A stretch of 64,000 nt of DNA, from positions 186,001 to 250,000 of the forward strand of contig NZ_JAYEER010000003.1 in assembly GCF_034653355.1 (NCBI RefSeq), given 5' to 3'. This DNA is from Nitrospirillum sp034653355. Lineage in GTDB: Bacteria > Pseudomonadota > Alphaproteobacteria > Azospirillales > Azospirillaceae. Below are positions 58,676 through 64,000 of this stretch, one piece after another. Each line of letters begins with the position of its first letter. Within the stretch, counting starts at the first letter, position 1. The translations under genes and the position numbers were made by a program. Below the pieces are notes generated by a model, which worked only from the letters and a program-made list of their open reading frames with translations, was not told the origin of the DNA and did not search any database.

Positions 58676-61200
58676 TTATTCCGCCGGGGCCGGCGGGGCG
58701 GCGGAGCCGTCGGCCGGCACGGGCCGGCGCAGGCTCTTCTCGCCCAGGAACAGCAGGATGGGGGCGGCGATGAAGATGGACGACGAGGTCGCCAGCACCA
58801 CGCCGAACAGCAGCACCCAGGCGAACTCGCGCAGTTGCTCGCCCGCCAGCAGGGCCAGGGGCACTGTCACCAGGAAGATGGCCAGCGACGTGCCGATGGT
58901 CCGGCTCAGCGTCTCATTGATGCTGCGGTCGATCAGCTCGCGCAGGGGCATCTTGCGGTAGAGGCGCAGGTTCTCACGCACACGGTCATAGACCACGACC
59001 TTGTCGTTGATCGAATAGCCCATGATGGTGAGGATGGCGGCGATGGAGGTCAGGTTGAACTGCATGCCGGTGATGGCGAAGAAGCCCACGGTCTTCGTCA
59101 CGTCCAGCAGCATGGTGACCACGGCGCCGATGCCGAACTGCCATTCGAAGCGGAAGGTGATGTAGACCAGCATGGCTATGGACGCCAGGCCCAGGGCCAG
59201 CATGCCGTCGTGGAACAGCTCGGCGCTGACCGAGGCACCCACGGCTTCCTGGCGGCGGATGACGGCGCCGGGGAAGTCCTTGTTCAATTCCTCCTGCACC
59301 GCCTTGACGGCACCCTGCTGGGCGGCGTCGCCGCCGGCCTGCTGCTCCAACCGCATCAGCACGTCGGAGGGGGAGCCGAACTGCTGCAGCTGGACGGGGC
59401 CCAGGTGCAGGCTTTCCATCTTGGACCGCAGCTTGGCGAAATCCGCCGGGCCGTCGGTGCGGATCTCGATGACGACACCGCCGGCGAAGTCCACGCCGTA
59501 GTTCAGGCCGGGCTTGAAGAACAGCACGACGGAGGCCAGCGACAGGAACACCGACAGGCCGATGCCCATGTAACGGCCGCGCATGAACTGGAAGTTCGTG
59601 TGGTCCGGCGCTGGGCGCAGGCGGGTGCCCACCACCAGCGCCTTGGGCCGGAAGCGGCGGAACCAGCTGGCGGTGATGGCGCGCGCCACCACGGTGGCCG
59701 TGAACATCGAGGTCAGGATGCCCAGGCTGATGGTGACGGCGAAGCCCTTGATGGTCCCGGTGCCGACCGAGAACAGGATGGCCATCTTGATCAGCGTGGT
59801 CAGGTTGCTGTCGGTGATGGTGGCGTAGGCCTTGGAGAAGCCGGCCTCCAGCGCCGCCAAGGGCGTGGCGCCCTTCCTCAGTTCCTCGCGGATGCGCTCG
59901 TTGATCAGGATGTTGGCGTCGACGGCCATGCCCAGGGTCAGCAGGGCGCCGGCGATGCCGGGCAGGGTCAGCGTGGCCTGCAGGATGCCCAGCAGGGCCA
60001 GGGTCAGGAACAGGTTGCACAGCAGGGCGATGTTGGCGAACACGCCGAAGATGCCGTAGCTGATCAGCATGTAGGCCACGACCAGGACGAAGCCCACGGC
60101 CACGGCGGTCAGGCCGGCATGGATGCTGTCGGCGCCCAGCTCCGGCCCGATGGTCCGTTCTTCCACCACCGTCAGCGGCACCGGCAGGGCGCCGGCGCGC
60201 AGCAGCACGGCCAGGTCGTTGGCCGTCTGGGCGGTGTAGCTGCCGCTGATCTGGCCACGGCCGCCGGTGATGGGCTCCTGGATGACGGGGTCGCTGATGA
60301 CCTTGTCGTCCAGCACGATGGCGAAGGGCTTGCCCACGTTGTTCGTGGTCGTCTCGGCGAAGCGGCGGGCGCCGATGCTGTCGAAGCGGAAGGCCACGAC
60401 CCAGCGGCCGTTCTGGTCGGTGGTGGGGCTGGCGTCGGTCAGGTTGGCGCCGTCGACCTCAACCTTCTTGCGCACCAGGATCTTGCGCTCACCCCGGCCG
60501 TCGGCCACGGGCAGGACCTGCGTGCCGGGGGGGCGGCGCCGTCGGCGCGCGGCGCCTCGTCCGTCACCACCAGGCGGAAGGTCATCTTGGCGGTCTGGCC
60601 GATCAGGCGCTTGATGCGGCCGGGATCTTCCACGCCGGGCAGCTGCACCAGGATGCGGTCGCCGCCCTGGCGGGCCACCACCGGCTCGTTCACGCCCGTC
60701 TCGTCGATGCGGCGGCGGACGATCTCCTGGGACTGCGCCATCGCCTTGTCGATGCGGTCCTTGAAGCCGGCGTCGGTCAGGGTCAGCACGATGGCCTGGC
60801 CGTCGGTGCGCACGTCCACCTCGGGCACGCCGCCACCGGTCGTGGCCGTGGCGATGGGGCCCAGGGCCTTGCGCGCCGCGTCCACGTCGCCGCCGTCGGC
60901 GACGGTGATGGTCACGGACCGGCCGGCGGGGGTGACGCTGCTGGTCTGGATTTTGGCGGTCCGCAGGGCGGTGCGCGCCTCATCGACCAGACTCTCCACC
61001 CGTTCCTTCGCCACCGCGTCGCTGTCCACCTGCAGCAGCAGGTAGGAGCCACCCTTCAGGTCCAGGCCCAGGTTGACGTGCCGGTCGGCCATCCAGCCGG
61101 GCAGGTAATCCTTGGATATCAGGCTGGGCAGGGAGAAGACCACGCCCAGGAAACAGACCAGGGCGATCAACGCGGACTTGAGCGGTGAAAAGCGCAGCAT
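58676..61200 (-). pseudogene. secD: SecDF translocase (fused SecD-SecF), broken by one missing base
   Basis: Inner-membrane proton-driven component of Sec export. SecD part: first helix (LIALVCFLGVVFSLPSL), DRHVNLGLDLKGGSYLLLQV, P1 domain, then DANILINERIREELRKG. SecF part: NYGVDFAGGVVIEIRTDGP and MGYSINDKVVVYDRVRENLR. Both halves are in one frame with no stop between, so it is a fused SecDF. The SecD frame breaks at the G7 run 60527-60533: one more base restores PPGTQVLPVADGRGERK. As Sec function is core, a sequencing error is likely. About 841 residues when repaired. No yajC precedes it. Confidence 0.88.
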
Positions 61201-61345
61201 GGGGTACGACGTCCTTGGAACCTGGCGCGGGGCCCCCCTCATGTGGGGACGTCCGCCGCAGGGAACAGGCGGCCCGGCGGAACACCCACCACGGGCCGGT
61301 TAAACCAAGCGCCTTGAATACCCGCACCCCCGCACGCTTCCAACC

Positions 61346-61383
61346 AAAAAAGCGAAATGGCCCCATCGGCGGATGGAGCCATT
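61346..61383 (-). terminator. Terminator after the ATP-grasp gene, minus strand
   Basis: AATGGCCCCATC (61356-61367) and GATGGAGCCATT (61372-61383) pair with one mismatch around GGCG; on the minus strand TTTCGCTTTTTTGG follows. It lies 30 bases after the ATP-grasp stop. Confidence 0.7.
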
Positions 61384-61412
61384 CCGTCCCTGGCATCCTC
61401 ACGCCCGGCGGG

Positions 61413-63038
61413 TCACGCCACCGCCGCCCGCACGGCCGCAGCGCGGGCCAGGGCCGCGTGTTCAGCGGCGGGCAGGCTGCCGGCCGGCAAATCAGCGGCG
61501 GACACGGCGGTGCTGCCGGGCATGGGCGCGCGGCCGGCGGCCGTCAGGAAGTGGCCGATGACGCGGCGCCACACCAGGGGACCGGCGGCGCGGTCCTCCG
61601 CCCCCACATCCAGGTTGGGATTGTCGTTCACCTCGATCACCACGACCTCGCCCGAGGGCAGTTGCTTCAGATCCACGCCGTAAAGGCCGTTGCCCATCAG
61701 GCGGGCGGCGGCCATCGCCGCGGCCAGGACGGCGGATGGGGTGTCGGCCACCGCCACCGCGCGGGTGGCACCCTCGTCATGGCTGCCGTCGGCGGCGTGG
61801 CGCACGATCTGCCAATGCCGGGGGCACATGTAATATTGCGCCACGAACAACACCTCACCCCCCAGCACGCCCACCCGCCAGTCGAAGGCGGTGGGCAGGT
61901 AGTCCTGCGCCAGGATGATCTGTGACCGCGCCAGCAGGGCCACCGCCACACGGTGGAAGGCGTCGATGTCCATCACGCGCTCCACCCCCCGGCTGAAGGC
62001 GCCGTCCGGCACCTTCAGCACGGCGGGGAAGGTCAGCGCGGCCCCGACCTCCGCCACGGTGGCGCGGGTCACCAGGCGGGTGCGCGGGGTGGCCACGCCG
62101 TGGCCGGCCAGCGTTTCCGCCAGGAAGACCTTGTTGGTGCAGCGCAGGATGCTGGTTGCGTCGTCCACCACCGGAATGCCCAGCGCCTCGGCCTTGCGGG
62201 CGAAGCGGAAGGTGTGGTGGGGCACGGCCGTCGTCTCCCGCATGAACAGGCCATCGAATTGCGCCAGGTGGCGGTAGTCGCGGCGGCCGATGACCTCCAC
62301 CCGCACGCCCAGGTCGGCGCCCACCCGGCACAGGTGGGCCAGCGTGCCGGCGTTGCTGGGCGGCAGGGGATCGGCCGGGTCGTGCAGCACCGCCAGGGTG
62401 AAGGATGGCGCCACCGCCCCCCGGGGCCGCTGCCAGCGCCGACGGGCATACGTCTCCAGCGCGTTCAGGAAAAGGACGTCGTGCATGCGGGGCACGGCGT
62501 CGGGGCCCAAGGCCGCCACGCCTGCAATGCGCCACGCCTCGTCCTCATACGCCAGTGTCAGGCGCATCAACGGGCAATCCAGCCGCTGGAACAGACGGGC
62601 GGCGACCTCCGTCAGGCCCGTGTCCGGTGTGCGGCCGAAATAAATGTTGGCGGCGTGCCGCGTGACGCCGGCCGGCGGGGGTGGCAGGTGCACCAGGCCG
62701 GCGTTCAGATCCGCGAGGCTGTCGGCCAGGTCGGCCTTGCCCGTCAGGTCGGCCAGGGTGCGCAGGGCGGGCGTCACCCGGTCGCCGCGCGCCTCCGCCA
62801 GCAGGGAGGCGTAGTAGCCGGCGGAGAGATAGTCGGCGTGGCGGCACAGGTTGATGACGCGGCGCGGGCGGCCCGGTCGGGCGGCGACATAGGCCCCGGC
62901 GGTCATGACCCGGCCGTCCGGGTCGGGCCAGCGGAAGTCCCCCCGGCGTTCCACCACCACGATGAGGTCGGAAGCCGCCCGCGCCAAGGGGCGCACGGGA
63001 ACCGAAGGGGAAGGGACGGCTGTGGCGCAGTCCGGCAT
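61413..63038 (-). CDS. RimK-like ATP-grasp ligase with RLAN N-terminal domain
   Basis: Cytoplasmic ligase of 541 residues. The N-terminal third (VINLCRHADYLSAGYYASLLAE) matches the RimK-like ATP-grasp N-terminal (RLAN) domain; then VVDDATSILRCTNKVFLAET, FPAVLKVPDGAFSRGVE (ATP-grasp lysine loop), AQDYLPTAFDWRVGVLGGEV and VVIEVNDNPNLDVGAED (Mg2+ sites) complete the ATP-grasp fold. Such enzymes ligate amino acids to protein or peptide C-termini. It follows a 73-residue protein by 10 bases; a GNAT acetyltransferase is divergent. Start at 63038 with GAGGGGG. Substrate unknown. Confidence 0.85.
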   Translation of the reverse strand: MPDCATAVPSPSVPVRPLARAASDLIVVVERRGDFRWPDPDGRVMTAGAYVAARPGRPRRVINLCRHADYLSAGYYASLLAEARGDRVTPALRTLADLTGKADLADSLADLNAGLVHLPPPPAGVTRHAANIYFGRTPDTGLTEVAARLFQRLDCPLMRLTLAYEDEAWRIAGVAALGPDAVPRMHDVLFLNALETYARRRWQRPRGAVAPSFTLAVLHDPADPLPPSNAGTLAHLCRVGADLGVRVEVIGRRDYRHLAQFDGLFMRETTAVPHHTFRFARKAEALGIPVVDDATSILRCTNKVFLAETLAGHGVATPRTRLVTRATVAEVGAALTFPAVLKVPDGAFSRGVERVMDIDAFHRVAVALLARSQIILAQDYLPTAFDWRVGVLGGEVLFVAQYYMCPRHWQIVRHAADGSHDEGATRAVAVADTPSAVLAAAMAAARLMGNGLYGVDLKQLPSGEVVVIEVNDNPNLDVGAEDRAAGPLVWRRVIGHFLTAAGRAPMPGSTAVSAADLPAGSLPAAEHAALARAAAVRAAVA

Positions 63039-63048
63039 GGCGGCCCCC

Positions 63049-63270
63049 TCAAAGGCGCGTACTGGGAAAGGGCGCGGCCGCCGCGCGGCCCTCCGCGCCT
63101 GCTGGGCCCGCCCCACCGGCGCGCAGCAGCACGGTGGGGTGGTCGGGCTGGAAGGTGGCGAAGGTCACGGCGGCGCGGCGCTCGGTGAAGACGCCACCGA
63201 TGAGGCCGGCGCTGTCGCGGGCGGCCCACAGGCCGCCGGGGCCGCGTTCGATGACGATGATGCGTGCCAT
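63049..63270 (-). CDS. Small protein cotranscribed with the ATP-grasp ligase
   Basis: Protein of 73 residues starting MARIIVIERGPGGLWAARDS, with a compact beta-rich N-terminal part and an Ala/Gly-rich basic C-terminal tail (GGAGPAGAEGRAAAAPF). The start at 63270 has a strong GGAGG site. I do not recognise the family. Given the neighbour it could be a substrate or accessory protein of the ligase; that is inference from position only. Confidence 0.6.
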   Translation of the reverse strand: MARIIVIERGPGGLWAARDSAGLIGGVFTERRAAVTFATFQPDHPTVLLRAGGAGPAGAEGRAAAAPFPSTRL

Positions 63271-63430
63271 GGTGCTATCCTCCGGGACGAGATCCCACGG
63301 CACCCAAGTCCGCCGTGGTGCCCCAGTGTCCGGGCGGCACGCATTAAATCTCCATGCCAATGCCGGGGCCTGAAGATAAAGGGTTTTTGATTTGGCGCCC
63401 CGACGCGCGGCCCCGTACCTTCACGGCATC

Positions 63431-63943
63431 ATGACGACGCCCCCCGCCGCCGCCCCGCCCCGCCCCGCCACCCCGGCCGACCTGGAGGCCCTGCTGGCGC
63501 TGGAGAAGATTTGTTTCGAGTTCAACCGCATGGGCCGGCGCAGCTTCCGCCGCCTGCTGGAGCGGCCGTCCGCCCACATCCTGGTGATCGATGGCCCCGA
63601 CGGTGGCCTGGCGGCCAGCGCCGTGCTGCTGTCCCGCCGGGGCACCCGGGGCGTGCGCGTCTATTCCCTGGCGACCCACCCCGACCGGCGCGGCCAAGGC
63701 CTGGCCAAGGCCATGATGCGGGCCGCCCTGGACCACGCCCGCGCCACCGGCCACCAATGGCTGTCGTTGGAGGTGCATCCGCAGAACGACGCCGCCCGCG
63801 CGCTGTACCACCGCCTGGGTTTCCACCAGACCTCGGTGGAGGAGGATTATTACGCCGACGGCTCCCACGCCTTCCGGCTGCGGCGGTATGTGGATCAGGA
63901 TCTAACGGCGGGCAAGCCCGGCGCCCGCCACGGCGCCTCCTGA
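63431..63943 (+). CDS. GNAT-family N-acetyltransferase
   Basis: Acetyltransferase of 170 residues. The GNAT fold is clear: RPATPADLEALLALEKICFE, GVRVYSLATHPDRRGQGLAKAM (acetyl-CoA pyrophosphate loop, R-x2-G-x-G/A) and LEVHPQNDAARALYHRLGFHQ. This resembles RimI-type protein acetyltransferases. It is divergent from the ATP-grasp operon. ATG at 63431 chosen; its C-terminal 49 bases overlap a possible convergent gene at the window edge. Confidence 0.85.
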   Translation: MTTPPAAAPPRPATPADLEALLALEKICFEFNRMGRRSFRRLLERPSAHILVIDGPDGGLAASAVLLSRRGTRGVRVYSLATHPDRRGQGLAKAMMRAALDHARATGHQWLSLEVHPQNDAARALYHRLGFHQTSVEEDYYADGSHAFRLRRYVDQDLTAGKPGARHGAS

Positions 63944-64000
63944 TCCAGGGTCGGTGCGGGGCCCTTGCGGCCGGCCAGGAAGTCCAGCAGGGCGTCGGTG
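63895..64000 (-). CDS. Possible C-terminal end of a gene cut by the window edge
   Basis: On the minus strand a frame enters at the right edge and ends with TGA at 63895-63897, reading TDALLDFLAGRKGPAPTLDQ and then EAPWRAPGLPAVRS. Codon use is plausible, but the piece is only 34 residues and overlaps the GNAT gene, so it may be a chance frame. Confidence 0.3.
   Translation of the reverse strand, partial: TDALLDFLAGRKGPAPTLDQEAPWRAPGLPAVRS

Overview
The window is about 64 kb of GC-rich, gene-dense alphaproteobacterial chromosome. The divK-pleD pair, the run dprA-topA-rnr-VOC-DUF983-S41 peptidase-rpmG, a fused SecDF, an EipB homologue, and aspS lying near rnd together suggest the Azospirillaceae/Rhodospirillales (an Azospirillum, Nitrospirillum or Niveispirillum-like bacterium). 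That placement comes from gene content only. No tRNA, rRNA, CRISPR array, insertion sequence or phage gene was recognised.

Layout. 0-2 kb: two small exported proteins and a WYL regulator. 2-7.4 kb: a compact minus-strand operon encoding a VioB-type ferritin-like protein, a LodA/GoxA-family quinoprotein (CTQ) oxidase, its LodB-type flavoprotein, and an exported protein with two Asp-Thr-Gly motifs like pepsin. A perfect 17-bp palindrome and a leader hairpin lie upstream. 7.5-13.3 kb: an OsmC protein, a two-component pair and a marR-hydrolase-MFS operon. 13.4-24.9 kb: housekeeping DNA/RNA genes (dprA, topA, rnr, rpmG), an S41 protease, a solitary RebB protein and a GT25 glycosyltransferase. 24.9-26.8 kb: pleD and divK. 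27-33.5 kb: a FUSC / DUF1656 / HlyD / NodT aromatic-type efflux system with two LysR genes inside it. 34-42 kb: a CoA-transferase, a flavin halogenase paired with a CPA2 antiporter, a Phd/PIN toxin-antitoxin pair, EipB and a GGDEF protein. 42-56 kb: an M16 peptidase, two TonB-dependent receptors with Fur-like sites, a Cyc2-like cytochrome-porin operon, an amidase plus exported partner, and aspS. 56-64 kb: rnd, a repeat-rich low-complexity protein, SecDF, and an ATP-grasp / small protein / GNAT cluster.

How the genes fit together. The strongest candidate for an unusual system is the four-gene CTQ-oxidase operon. The Cyc2-like operon (cytochrome b561, heme-porin fusion, monoheme cytochrome) suggests electron transfer across the outer membrane. 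The signal-less amidase followed by an exported Cys-pair protein has a toxin/immunity-like layout. The two TonB receptors are probably iron-repressed.

Quality note. Three genes (S41 protease, one LysR, SecDF) are each broken by one missing base at a G/C homopolymer. Because SecD is a core function, sequencing error is the simplest explanation for all three.
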